Origin: Rothia nasimurium
GTDB lineage: Bacteria; Actinomycetota; Actinomycetes; Actinomycetales; Micrococcaceae
Direction: 5' to 3'
Assembly (NCBI RefSeq): GCF_928392795.1
Contig: NZ_CAKMTJ010000007.1
Span: 1 to 64,000 of the forward strand
DNA length: 64,000 nucleotides
Position numbers and translations under genes: made by a program. This document shows, piece after piece, positions 1 through 7,923 of the stretch (its first letter is position 1; each line of letters begins with the position of its first letter). The notes under the pieces are model-generated. The model searched no databases. It saw only the letters and a list, made by a program, of their open reading frames with translations, and was not told the origin of the DNA.

Positions 1-2
1 CC

Positions 3-221
3 CCGGCCAGGCGCAAGCCGGGTCAGCGGCTGAGTCGGGAGCAGAGGCGGAATAATCGGGTGCTGAATCGGCTGCGGTCGGTGGTGGAGCGGGTTATCGC
101 TCATATCAAGACTTGGCGGATTCTTCACACGGGGTTTAGGCGGCCGTTGGGGTTGTATGGGCGGGTGTTTTCGGTGGTGCGGGGGTTGGTGTTTTTGGCT
201 GCGGGTGGGACTTTTGAATAA
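3..221 (+). mobile_element. 3' end of an IS5-type transposase gene (5' end outside window)
   Basis: The reading frame is open from the window edge to a TAA at 219-221 and gives 72 C-terminal residues. The segment NRLRSVVERVIAHIK fits the IS4/IS5 signature around the third catalytic acid of DDE transposases: a residue, two, Arg, three, Glu, six, Lys. It is rich in Arg, as is usual for this tail. Only the end of the element is visible, so neither its length nor whether the copy is intact can be judged. The right terminal inverted repeat should lie between 222 and about 250, but I could not identify it without the other end. The next gene starts 35 bases after the stop. Confidence 0.8.
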
Positions 222-256
222 GCCTCAAGGTTAAAATTTTTTTCTTGGAGCTTAAA

Positions 257-1447
257 ATGAATGAAGAAATTCGTAATTATCACGATGAATATAGGGATTA
301 CTATAAACAAGATGAAGATTTGTTGAAGCGTAGGGATCTTCTGGAAAAATACTCATATCCAGTAATCGAGCTTGAAAAACATATTAGGTTCATGGTGGAT
401 AAAACTATGCAAAGGTATTGCAAAGAGCATGGTATGGATATGCCGTGGACTGTTGCAAACGATTTGCCTATAGCAAAAACGACAAGTGCAAAAATTGAAT
501 CTGCCAGAAAATCTTTAAGTTTTCCAGATAATAATAATCATCAAAAGATTTTGGATAATATTTCACTTGATACCTGGGCTTGCTTGGCTTCCAACTCAAA
601 TAAAGGTTCTCTGGATGGGGTTAGCAATGTAGAGAGGGAATTCTGGCGCGAATGGTTCTCTGGCAACGTGCGGGATGCAAAATATGATGGTGATCAAGAT
701 AAGGATCAGTTAAGAAAAAGACTTAATGATTGCTTAGAAGAATTTCGAAATTTTAGGAATGACTTATTCCATTTTGCTAGGTTTGAATCACCAGAACAAT
801 TATCTAACTATGAAAAAAGAGCGTTCCAGTTAGCTGAAATGCTCAAGCCAGGTTTGGGATATGACCTATTTAGAGGTAATGACAACCTTTCGGTTGAAGC
901 TAGAGAAAATGACAGCAGAATTGGGCCAGGTATAAGTTTAGATATTCCAAAAGTTGGTGAATCAACTGTAATTGTTGCAGCTAACGTTGCCTACGAAATT
1001 TTTATGAAGTGTCAGCAAGAATTGAAAGGGGTAGGATTTTATGTCTGCCCTTCTGGACGGTCATTTAGGCGTGATACAAAATTTATGGCTTTTTATGCTG
1101 ATAGATCTATCAAGCCTGAGATAGCAGAGATAATTTCTATCAGGGATTATCTTCCCTGGAATAAAGAAAATATTCGTTTTCTGAATGATTCTCAGGATCC
1201 AATAGATAAGCAATTCGGTAAATGTCTAGAGTGGGCCCTGAGTGATGAAGGTGAGCGTATTGCACAAGGTTGGGCATGGGATGAATATAAAGTCTTTCTG
1301 TTGAAAATTTATCCTGATAATTCGAATGTTCTAGAGAGCGAAATACCACATCTGAGACAGGGTGTGGGGTCTGCATTTACAATGAGCAAAAGGTACACAA
1401 CGAAAGAGATCTTGGAGTCGGCCTCTACGACTGATGATTTACTCTAG
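257..1447 (+). CDS. Abi-like HEPN-domain protein (candidate abortive-infection RNase)
   Basis: A 396-residue soluble protein with no signal peptide. The segment EEFRNFRNDLFHF around residues 161-173 contains Arg167-Asn-Asp-Leu-Phe-His172, the R-x4-6-H motif that is the active site of HEPN ribonucleases. It is preceded by FWREWF and LRKRLND, the layout of Abi-like (Abi_2-type) proteins, in which an RNase-like HEPN fold mediates phage-abortive infection. The C-terminal 200 residues are not recognised. ATG 257 is preferred over TTG 245 because TTGGAG sits at a normal distance before it. The gene is visibly AT-rich compared with its neighbours and directly follows a transposase end, which suggests recent transfer. 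Family assignment rests on motif and layout only; function as an antiphage RNase is inferred. Confidence 0.6.
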   Translation: MNEEIRNYHDEYRDYYKQDEDLLKRRDLLEKYSYPVIELEKHIRFMVDKTMQRYCKEHGMDMPWTVANDLPIAKTTSAKIESARKSLSFPDNNNHQKILDNISLDTWACLASNSNKGSLDGVSNVEREFWREWFSGNVRDAKYDGDQDKDQLRKRLNDCLEEFRNFRNDLFHFARFESPEQLSNYEKRAFQLAEMLKPGLGYDLFRGNDNLSVEARENDSRIGPGISLDIPKVGESTVIVAANVAYEIFMKCQQELKGVGFYVCPSGRSFRRDTKFMAFYADRSIKPEIAEIISIRDYLPWNKENIRFLNDSQDPIDKQFGKCLEWALSDEGERIAQGWAWDEYKVFLLKIYPDNSNVLESEIPHLRQGVGSAFTMSKRYTTKEILESASTTDDLL

Positions 1448-1504
1448 ATATTTCTGGAATAGATTATTTCGGGTATAGATTAAAGATTTTAAGTTGAATC
1501 TTAT

Positions 1505-1536
1505 GTGAGGTGTTAAGTATATACTTAGCACCTCAC
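1505..1536. terminator. Long loopless inverted repeat, possible bidirectional terminator
   Basis: Two 16-base arms, GTGAGGTGTTAAGTAT and ATACTTAGCACCTCAC, are complementary at 15 of 16 positions with no spacer. The repeat sits 57 bases after the HEPN gene stop. The flanking T-run is weak (TTAATATTAG), so it may be a terminator, a protein-binding palindrome or a remnant of a transposable element end. Confidence 0.5.
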
Positions 1537-2198
1537 TTAATATTAGATTTATACTAATAGTGGCAACTTGTTTACATCCGTTTTCTCTCAATTACATCTG
1601 TCGGTCCCGTTAATTTTTTGAGTCGAGTAGATTGTGTTACTGTGGCAAATTTCCCACTGAGGCCGCCTAATTCAATGTAAAATTTTCGGTGCCAGGTAAA
1701 CCTGGGAACCAATCTCAAAAATCTGTTTTGATATCCACTGTATCAATAAAGGATGCTAATTGGGATAATGGCCTTGTGTTAGGGCGCACAAGAAAGGGTA
1801 AAAAATTAATCACATCTAGAAAAGATAGATAGAGGCTAATTTATATCTGAGAAAATTATAGGACCCCAATGCAATCATGTGCTGGGATGCATCTGGTTTT
1901 AGGGGCAAACAATTTTTCCATTAGTTGGCGGGGTCGGGAGATCGCATATATCTCCGGCAGCGGACTGTTCCCTCGCGTTATTAGCACCAGCATCAGCGCC
2001 GCCGGTAGGCGCAGTGTTCGTATCAATTGGAATATGCATAGCACCCCTGATGTGTAACTCGCCTCCACTGAGCTATTTAGTGGGGTGAGCTAATGGTCGT
2101 AGTTGTTAGGGTGCATAGAGCAGTTACTTTATGCCTCGCAATGCCATCGTAAGGCAATAATTTAGTCATCGGCTGCAATAAGAAGGGCAAAACTAAGC

Positions 2199-2227
2199 GG
2201 GGCTGCGAGACAACATCTCACAGCCCC
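2199..2227 (-). terminator. Terminator of the helicase gene
   Basis: GGGGCTG-c-GAGA, loop CAACA, TCTC-a-CAGCCCC forms an 11-pair stem with one internal mismatch. Read on the minus strand it follows the helicase stop by 15 bases and is followed by GCTTAGTTTTGC, a short T-rich tail. Confidence 0.65.
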
Positions 2228-2242
2228 TCGGTCTTGGACCTT

Positions 2243-5200
2243 TTAGAAATCTAACCTGCTCGATGCCACCATTTGCTCCAGTACCTCTTGGGCCTGCGGG
2301 GAGTAGATTGGGCTGACATATGTGCGGTCTCCTGAACCGCCCTGATATTGGGCAATACCGATGGAAATACCTTCAGCGGTTGGGCACCAGGTGCCATCAA
2401 TCTTGGTGAGCAAACCAGCTGCATCCATAGCAGCATTGAACTGCTGGGCCTTTACTTTTGAGCCCTCCGGCAAAACACCGCTTTCCTTCCACCTGTCAAT
2501 GAGCTCAGTAGCAATTAGATAACCAGGCTCACGTCGGCCAACCATTTTTGGCTCTGGTGCCGTAGGAGGAACAGGCGCTGGCTGCGGAACACTCATTGGG
2601 GGTTCATCCTGCCGGGCCCACGGTGCTTGCTGCACCGGCGTGGGCGCAGATGCTGGTGCAGGTGTAGGGGGAGCGGGCGCCGGCGTCCTCTCCTGCACAA
2701 AACCAACTGGAGCCGCCGATACCACCCCCTGCGAGCCACCGTCACCAAACCAGTGCGGGCCAATAACCGCACGCTGGCGTACTAGTCCAAAGACAGGGCC
2801 GGTGTCCTCCCAGCGCCGCTGGCCACCGAAGACAATAAACAAATCCTTGGCACGGGAAACAGCAACATTCATCAGCTCAAGAGTGCCGTCCACGAAAGAA
2901 GCCTTATCAGAATTATCACCGTAAACAGGCGAGAAGAGCACAACCTGACGCTCAGCGCCCTGCAAAGTGTGGGCGGTGCCGACGGTTACCTTGTTGGCTA
3001 GATCCTCACTCTTCATCCGTAGGGTCTTCCTGACTTCACGTGCTTGAGCCGCAAACGGGGTTACCACAGCAAACAGAGACTTATCTTTTGCAGCATCAGC
3101 ATCGGGGTTGTAGATGGCACGGAAGTACTCAAAATTACCGATAATCCAGTCAGCAATAGCCTCAGCTTCCTGACTATTCACCCGGCTAGAACCGTTTCGG
3201 CGATCCTGGGAATTCTCAACTAACTGGAAAAGGAAAGCCCCCGGGGTTTTGCCCTCAAGCTTGTAGCCCTTGAGGGGGCGCGAAGGAACAAGCAAGCCGT
3301 CATAGAGCAAATCATTGCAGTACTCGATAATGTCTGTATGGCACCTAAAATGCTCAGACAAGAACAAGCCAGGATAGTTCTTGGCGCTATACACCCAATT
3401 TGAAGACTGGGCAGCTGCTAACATCAGGGACGATGAATGAGAGGAAGTCAGCCCGAATTCCTTCATGGAATCCCAGCGCCAACCCAGCTCATGCGCCTCG
3501 GCGATACCTTGATCGGTTTCTGGGTCAAGGCTCCACACCGGAGCTAGCTGCTGGACATCGCCAACGACGAGGGCACGCTTTGCAAGAGCAAAAGCGCCAG
3601 CACCCACAGAGGTATCGACCTGTCCAGCCTCATCAACAATCAACAGGTCAATACGCTCTATATCGAAGTTGTCGGGCTCACCCTGCGGGGCATAGAGCTT
3701 AAAGTATCTCGGTACCTGGTAGGCAGTCATCACAAAACATGGTGTCAAGGAGGCAACCTGCTCCCAGTACCTAACCATTAACTCGGGAGTGTTCTTGAAT
3801 CGTTCCTTATCAGCAATGAGCTGCTCTTCATCAGTAGCAGCAAGTAGCCACTCAGCCTCGTAGTAGTGTACAGCTAGCCAAAACTCGACATAGCGTAGGG
3901 TGATATCAAGTGCCTGGTCAAGTTCTAGAAGGGACCTTGCATTCATCAGCCGAGCCACCTGAGTATCGTTAAGAAGGGCAAGGTGGCGAACCTGGCTGAT
4001 AATCGGTTCAGCTTGCTGTCTGAACTGGTGAGAAGCAAGTTCTTCCTCAGTTACAGCCGCAGCGATTCGGTTGTCGATATTTGAAAGTACAAGACCGATT
4101 TCATCTAGACGAGCTCGGTAAAAATCAACAAAGGCTTCGACAGTAGAAAATTCATCCGCTGGCTCTTGAGGGTCATAGGTGGCGCTGATGATTACTTCAG
4201 CTGGCAGGGGAGAGGCTGACTGAGCGCTCCATGCGTCCAGTCTGCTCTGAACGATACTTTGCTCTTTCGAAAGTCTAGCCAGTTCTTCTGTGAGCTGGGC
4301 ACTCGTTGAGTGGATACGTCGGTCTGCCTCTCGACGGGCATGCAGCAGGGCGCGTTTTTGCTCTTCACAGGATTTAAGGAAGGCTGCCAATCCTCGTTGT
4401 GCTTGCTCAAGACTGTTGACGGCTGGGAGCGAGAAGGCGGCGTAGTAATCGCTGATCTGCTCTAGGAAATATTGTGTACTTTCCTGTAGGTAAGCCTCTG
4501 AGGAATACTCGCTGTAGACACCTTTTTTGGCAGTGTCTTCCAATAGGTAACCCTTAGAACGTGCTTCCTTTGCTTTAGCCTGGGAGGGGCAGTAGGTTGC
4601 CAGGCCACCTAGGAAATCTGAAGACGCTGCCCCGTCCTCAGACTTCAGCAGCCAGCGATGTTCAAGCACACCCGGATCGTCCTTCGTGACTGACCCGAAG
4701 GAATCAATAATGTTGGTAACAGCCTGGTTATTAGTCGACATGCCCACAATCAGAGGTGCCGGCTTGGCCTCCAACGCATGAGAAACCAGCATGCTCGCAA
4801 CTACAGATTGAAGCATTGTAGTTTTGCCGGTACCCGGAGGGCCGCTAACCGCCGTGATATCACCATAACCATCGTGCATAAAAGCGTGTACCGCTCGACG
4901 CTGGGACGCCGTCAGCGGGAACTGATCGCTCATACTTCCACAAGCACGCAGGGCAGATTCCAGAAGAGTATCAGCATTCGTGTCAATAGCATCGGACTGA
5001 AAATTTTGCGGTTTTCCGGTCGACAAGAGACCCTCGTACAGGGGAGTACTCTGATCCGTCGCGTGAAGGAACTGATAGAGACTCAGGACGTGGGCGTTAG
5101 CGTTAATTACCGTACCCGGGGTGACATAACAGTTGTCAACGTCAACGACCCACCGAGGGGCAACTCCTACCTGCAAAGCGGGTTCAAACACGCCCTCATA

Positions 5201-5722
5201 CATGCTGGTACTGTAATCGACAACGTCCGCCCAGGTCTCAATCTTTGACGCTAGCTCGCTACCCTTGGTATTGCTCCATCGCCAATAGTTAGCGAGAGTT
5301 CCTACCATAAACTCGTGGTCGATGACGCTGGGGGACTGTAGGCGAGAACTCGGAATCCACGGAGCTGTCGAGGTGATATCAGCCTGGAGCTCACCCTTGT
5401 CGGTTAGCTTTGCGGCGATTAGAGCTAGGCCATTTTTAGTATCGCTTTCGGAATCAGTAAGGGTCACCACCGAGATAATGACGTCGATGGGTTTAGTCTT
5501 CTGCGAGCCAGACTGAGTGCGTGCTTTTCTGAAACGCCCCTGAGCTTCGGCATCCCAGTCAAAGAGTTCCTGGGTATCCTCTTCAGAAAGCTTGCCTAAT
5601 CTGACATCGAGGAAAGGAATGACCTTGTACTTGTTTTGTTGGCCGAACGCCTGATCTACAAGGTTCGAACGCTTTTGAACGTCCCTAAAATACCCGGTTA
5701 GTTGCTGAGCTACCTTATTCAT
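2243..5722 (-). CDS. Large SF1 (UPF1-like) helicase with long insert and C-terminal domain
   Basis: A 1159-residue protein. Superfamily 1 motifs appear in order: Q-like LTASQRRAV, Walker [10 protein letters not shown] at about residue 294, motif II IVDEAGQVD at about 695, motif III VVGDVQQLAP, motif V TAHTLQGAERQVVLF and motif VI VAVSRAKDLFIVFGG. The DEAG box and the VAVSRAK motif place it with UPF1/DNA2-like helicases. Roughly 400 residues separate motifs I and II and include a charged coiled coil (residues ~450-520). About 270 N-terminal residues are unrecognised. A Pro/Ala-rich linker at ~1010-1060 leads to a C-terminal module of about 100 residues. The ATG has AAGAGGGAG before it. The gene lies between the HEPN gene and toxin-antitoxin modules, and such helicases are common in defence islands; a defence role is inference. 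It could also be a repair helicase. Confidence 0.75.
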   Translation of the reverse strand: MNKVAQQLTGYFRDVQKRSNLVDQAFGQQNKYKVIPFLDVRLGKLSEEDTQELFDWDAEAQGRFRKARTQSGSQKTKPIDVIISVVTLTDSESDTKNGLALIAAKLTDKGELQADITSTAPWIPSSRLQSPSVIDHEFMVGTLANYWRWSNTKGSELASKIETWADVVDYSTSMYEGVFEPALQVGVAPRWVVDVDNCYVTPGTVINANAHVLSLYQFLHATDQSTPLYEGLLSTGKPQNFQSDAIDTNADTLLESALRACGSMSDQFPLTASQRRAVHAFMHDGYGDITAVSGPPGTGKTTMLQSVVASMLVSHALEAKPAPLIVGMSTNNQAVTNIIDSFGSVTKDDPGVLEHRWLLKSEDGAASSDFLGGLATYCPSQAKAKEARSKGYLLEDTAKKGVYSEYSSEAYLQESTQYFLEQISDYYAAFSLPAVNSLEQAQRGLAAFLKSCEEQKRALLHARREADRRIHSTSAQLTEELARLSKEQSIVQSRLDAWSAQSASPLPAEVIISATYDPQEPADEFSTVEAFVDFYRARLDEIGLVLSNIDNRIAAAVTEEELASHQFRQQAEPIISQVRHLALLNDTQVARLMNARSLLELDQALDITLRYVEFWLAVHYYEAEWLLAATDEEQLIADKERFKNTPELMVRYWEQVASLTPCFVMTAYQVPRYFKLYAPQGEPDNFDIERIDLLIVDEAGQVDTSVGAGAFALAKRALVVGDVQQLAPVWSLDPETDQGIAEAHELGWRWDSMKEFGLTSSHSSSLMLAAAQSSNWVYSAKNYPGLFLSEHFRCHTDIIEYCNDLLYDGLLVPSRPLKGYKLEGKTPGAFLFQLVENSQDRRNGSSRVNSQEAEAIADWIIGNFEYFRAIYNPDADAAKDKSLFAVVTPFAAQAREVRKTLRMKSEDLANKVTVGTAHTLQGAERQVVLFSPVYGDNSDKASFVDGTLELMNVAVSRAKDLFIVFGGQRRWEDTGPVFGLVRQRAVIGPHWFGDGGSQGVVSAAPVGFVQERTPAPAPPTPAPASAPTPVQQAPWARQDEPPMSVPQPAPVPPTAPEPKMVGRREPGYLIATELIDRWKESGVLPEGSKVKAQQFNAAMDAAGLLTKIDGTWCPTAEGISIGIAQYQGGSGDRTYVSPIYSPQAQEVLEQMVASSRLDF

Positions 5723-5835
5723 GGGAACTCCCTCTTAGCTGTGATGGTGATTACTGCTAAGTTTAGTTGAGAAGCATCCTTGATGAGGTGTGCCTGAAGA
5801 ATTTTGTCTGAAGAGGGTTCTTGCCCCTTGAACGG

Positions 5836-5863
5836 TGGTATCAATAGCGATACCATAATTTTA
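5836..5863 (+). promoter_or_regulatory. Putative hicAB operator and promoter
   Basis: TGGTATC, six bases, GATACCA (5836-5855) is a perfect 7-base inverted repeat. It overlaps a -10-like CATAAT at 5854-5859, and the hicA ATG starts four bases later at 5863. That leaves no room for a ribosome-binding site, so the transcript may be leaderless. Self-repression by HicB binding to such a repeat is usual for the family; here it is inferred from position. Confidence 0.55.
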
Positions 5864-6117
5864 TGGGTAAGGAAGAAAAGGTACTAGCTCAAATGCAAAG
5901 TGCACCCCAAAACGTCCGCTATGCAGAGCTAGTCTCCATCTGCGAAAGATTCTTTGGCCCCGCACGGCAATCTGGCACTTCCCATGCTGTGTTCAAAACG
6001 CCATGGCAAGGCGACCCCCGCGTCAATATTCAAAACAAAAATGGTTACGCAAAGCCATACCAGGTCAAGCAAGCCCTCCAAGCTATCAACAAACTCAAAG
6101 GACAGACCAATGATTGA
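5863..6117 (+). CDS. hicA: HicA-type mRNA interferase toxin
   Basis: An 84-residue basic protein. RQSGTSHAVFKTP around residues 35-47 carries the Gly-x-x-His motif in which His41 would be the catalytic histidine of HicA RNases, which have a double-stranded-RNA-binding-like fold. The C-terminal half (NKNGYAKPYQVKQALQAI) matches the family pattern in which a basic segment precedes the last helix. Length is typical. Its stop overlaps the start of hicB by eight bases, indicating translational coupling. HicA toxins cleave mRNA and are neutralised by HicB. ATG 5863 has no ribosome-binding site but lies just after the operator-like repeat. Confidence 0.85.
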   Translation: MGKEEKVLAQMQSAPQNVRYAELVSICERFFGPARQSGTSHAVFKTPWQGDPRVNIQNKNGYAKPYQVKQALQAINKLKGQTND

Positions 6118-6430
6118 ACACTACACCTACCGTGTTACCTGGTCGCCAGAAGACCAAGAATACATCGCAACCGTACTCGAAATGCCTTCCCTCTCCTGGC
6201 TGGAACCCGACGAGCTAGCCGCCCTGAGTGGAATCAAAAAACTCGTCGCTCAGGTAGCTCAAGATATGCATGCCAATGGTGAAGAAATTCCCCAGGCCTT
6301 TGCTGACAGGACTTATTCAGGTAATCTCAGCCTGCGCATTCCGCCTGAACTCCACCGACGCGTAGCCATGGAAGCCCAAGAACAAGGGATAAGCCTCAAT
6401 CGTCTACTCAGTGCGAAAATCGCTGCTTAA
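6110..6430 (+). CDS. hicB: HicB-type antitoxin
   Basis: A 106-residue protein. The N-terminal half (YTYRVTWSPEDQEYIATVLEMPSLSWL) matches the HicB partial RNase H-like fold, which begins with a strand ending in W/Y-S-x-E-D-x-x-Y-V-A and a loop containing E-x-P. The C-terminal 30 residues (RIPPELHRRVAMEAQEQGISLNRLL) form a ribbon-helix-helix DNA-binding domain. HicB would bind HicA to block its active site and bind its own promoter. The ATG at 6110 overlaps the end of hicA by eight bases, so a longer upstream reading in the same frame inside hicA is not used. Confidence 0.85.
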   Translation: MIEHYTYRVTWSPEDQEYIATVLEMPSLSWLEPDELAALSGIKKLVAQVAQDMHANGEEIPQAFADRTYSGNLSLRIPPELHRRVAMEAQEQGISLNRLLSAKIAA

Positions 6431-6611
6431 ACCCAGTTCGCCTCGATCGTAGAACAAGAAAGAACGCCCCACGTATATACAAGGGCACTCTTTTCTTTGT
6501 AATCAATTCATCTGGTGGCTACAGGTAAACAAGCATTAGCCGACAGTCGGGGGTAAAAAGGTGTTTCTAGATTGCCAGCAGGGGTGCCACTCCAGCACTC
6601 AAAATACTATG

Positions 6612-6623
6612 CTGTATATACAG
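6612..6623. promoter_or_regulatory. Palindromic operator candidate upstream of dinJ-yafQ
   Basis: CTGTATATACAG is a perfect 12-base palindrome 25 bases before the dinJ start codon, in an AT-rich promoter stretch. It resembles the CTG...CAG arms of LexA boxes but with six instead of ten central bases. DinJ-type antitoxins repress their own promoters through such palindromes, so autoregulation is the simplest reading. Confidence 0.5.
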
Positions 6624-6648
6624 TGTATTATTCTTCAGGAGGTTTGTG

Positions 6649-6921
6649 GTGGCTACTACCAGTATTAGCGTCCGCATGGATGCTCAAACGAAACAAGAAG
6701 GCGAAGCTCTCTTTAAGGAGCTTGGGCTCAACATGTCCACCGCGATCAACATGTTCGTCAAGCAGGCTATCCGCGAGAATCGAATCCCCTTTATGGTGGG
6801 CGACCCCAAACCCAATGCCGATTCGCTCGAAGCAATTCGGGAAGCAGAAGAATTCTTCGCCAGCGGCCGCAAGGGACGGTTTGCTAACGCAGAAGAGCTC
6901 TTCGATGACCTAGGGATTTAA
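6649..6921 (+). CDS. dinJ: RelB/DinJ-family antitoxin
   Basis: A 90-residue protein. Residues 1-45 (ATTSISVRMDAQTKQEGEALFKELGLNMSTAINMFVKQAI) form the ribbon-helix-helix typical of DinJ/RelB antitoxins, including the N-M-S-T-A-I-N-x-F signature. The C-terminal half is acidic and would wrap the toxin. Two GTG codons are adjacent, at 6646 and 6649; the second is chosen because AGGAGG at 6637-6642 then lies six bases away, while the first leaves only three. The stop codon is followed immediately by the TTG start of the toxin gene. It would neutralise YafQ and repress the operon. Confidence 0.85.
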   Translation: MATTSISVRMDAQTKQEGEALFKELGLNMSTAINMFVKQAIRENRIPFMVGDPKPNADSLEAIREAEEFFASGRKGRFANAEELFDDLGI

Positions 6922-7218
6922 TTGAGTCTTGCCGCGGAGTATAGCTCCGCTTTCCAGCGTGATATTAAGCGTCTGAAAAAGAAGCACATGGATATGCGCG
7001 CGTTGCGCGAAGTCATCAGCCTAGTGTTGGAAAATACTACAGAAGCTCAACAGGTACTGCGTCAACGGCACCGTATGCATACTCTTAAAGGTGAGTGGCT
7101 GGGGAGCCAGGAATGCCATATAGCTAATGCTGGCGACTGGTTATTAATTTGGCGTGAAGATAAAGAAATTGCTTACTTCCAAAGAACCGGAACGCACGAT
7201 CAGCTATTCAGAAAATAG
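6922..7218 (+). CDS. yafQ: YafQ-family mRNA interferase toxin
   Basis: A 98-residue basic protein of the RelE superfamily. The family's conserved positions are visible: a His in MHTLKGEW, ECHIANAGDWLLIW with His, Asp and Trp, and the terminal RTGTHDQLF with His and Phe. YafQ cleaves mRNA on the ribosome during translation. Translation begins at TTG 6922 directly after the dinJ TAA, so synthesis probably depends on coupling to the antitoxin, which keeps toxin output low. No frame damage is visible, so the module appears functional. Confidence 0.85.
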   Translation: MSLAAEYSSAFQRDIKRLKKKHMDMRALREVISLVLENTTEAQQVLRQRHRMHTLKGEWLGSQECHIANAGDWLLIWREDKEIAYFQRTGTHDQLFRK

Positions 7219-7286
7219 AAGGGTATTCCGTATAGGCCACCAGGGCGCTCAGTCCTCCCGTAAACCTTGATTTATGCAAAATCTGA

Positions 7287-7880
7287 GTGAGCACTATGCC
7301 TGGCTTTCAGTACAATAGCACTGTGGACACCCCAGAAAACTCAACGATGAGAATCCCCAAGAAGCTCGGCATGAGCTTCCTGATTGGCGTGGGCTGGATA
7401 GCGGTGGGCGTGTGGTTCCTCCACAACCCGCCGGACTGGAGATACCACCGCACCCTGGCAACTGGAGTGGGGTGTGTAGCCGCTGGAATCTTCACCTTTA
7501 TCTACTACTACCGCCGCAGGTACGCCCTGATTCTCACGCCCGAGGGTTTCTACAACCACTCAACGGTTCTTGACCACGGCAACCACCTGATTCTGTGGAG
7601 CGTCATCGGAGACATCACCGCCGATCAGCAGGGCAAGGAAATCAGGGCTGTCATCGCCGATACCCACGCTTATAACTGGACCTTAACCGGTATTCGCGCG
7701 TTAACCCGAGTGACCCACGAAGGCGCAGCAAATTCAACCATCACAATCTCAACGATGGCCATGAAGCTACCCGAGGGGATGAACATAGAAGACCTGGCAG
7801 CAGTCATGAGAGGCTACCGCGATAGAGCTTTGAACCAACCCACAGTAGAAGGGGCTGAAAACCAAGAGAGCAGTCCTTAG
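7287..7880 (+). CDS. Two-helix membrane protein, STM3941-like
   Basis: A 197-residue protein. Two hydrophobic segments, around residues 28-46 (GMSFLIGVGWIAVGVWFL) and 58-76 (ATGVGCVAAGIFTFIYYY), are followed by a soluble part of about 110 residues beginning RRRYALILTPEGFYNHS. That arrangement of a short membrane hairpin followed by LxLTxxGF is seen in STM3941-type proteins of unknown function, and the C-terminal part may be pleckstrin-like. GTG 7287 and ATG 7296 are both possible starts; neither has a strong ribosome-binding site. It is an isolated gene between the toxin-antitoxin operon and the esterase. No function can be assigned. Confidence 0.55.
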   Translation: MSTMPGFQYNSTVDTPENSTMRIPKKLGMSFLIGVGWIAVGVWFLHNPPDWRYHRTLATGVGCVAAGIFTFIYYYRRRYALILTPEGFYNHSTVLDHGNHLILWSVIGDITADQQGKEIRAVIADTHAYNWTLTGIRALTRVTHEGAANSTITISTMAMKLPEGMNIEDLAAVMRGYRDRALNQPTVEGAENQESSP

Positions 7881-7923
7881 TGCTAGGTTGGGAATAACCA
7901 TCTTCCTACAAGCAAGGACTCCC

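Larger units (their letters stand above)
1448..2242. other. Gene-poor 0.8 kb stretch
   Basis: No convincing gene is present. Two overlapping short open frames at 1856-2068 lie on opposite strands and have no recognisable motif or good ribosome-binding site. The first 400 bases are AT-rich like the HEPN gene, while 1920-2060 is closer to the housekeeping composition, so a composition break lies inside. The stretch contains a long inverted repeat at 1505-1536 and ends with a terminator hairpin for the helicase on the opposite strand. It may be degenerate remnant DNA between two insertions. Confidence 0.5.

Noticed and set aside
1856..2068. Two overlapping short frames on opposite strands
   Set aside because: No motif, no good start signal and mutual overlap; left as unannotated gene-poor DNA.
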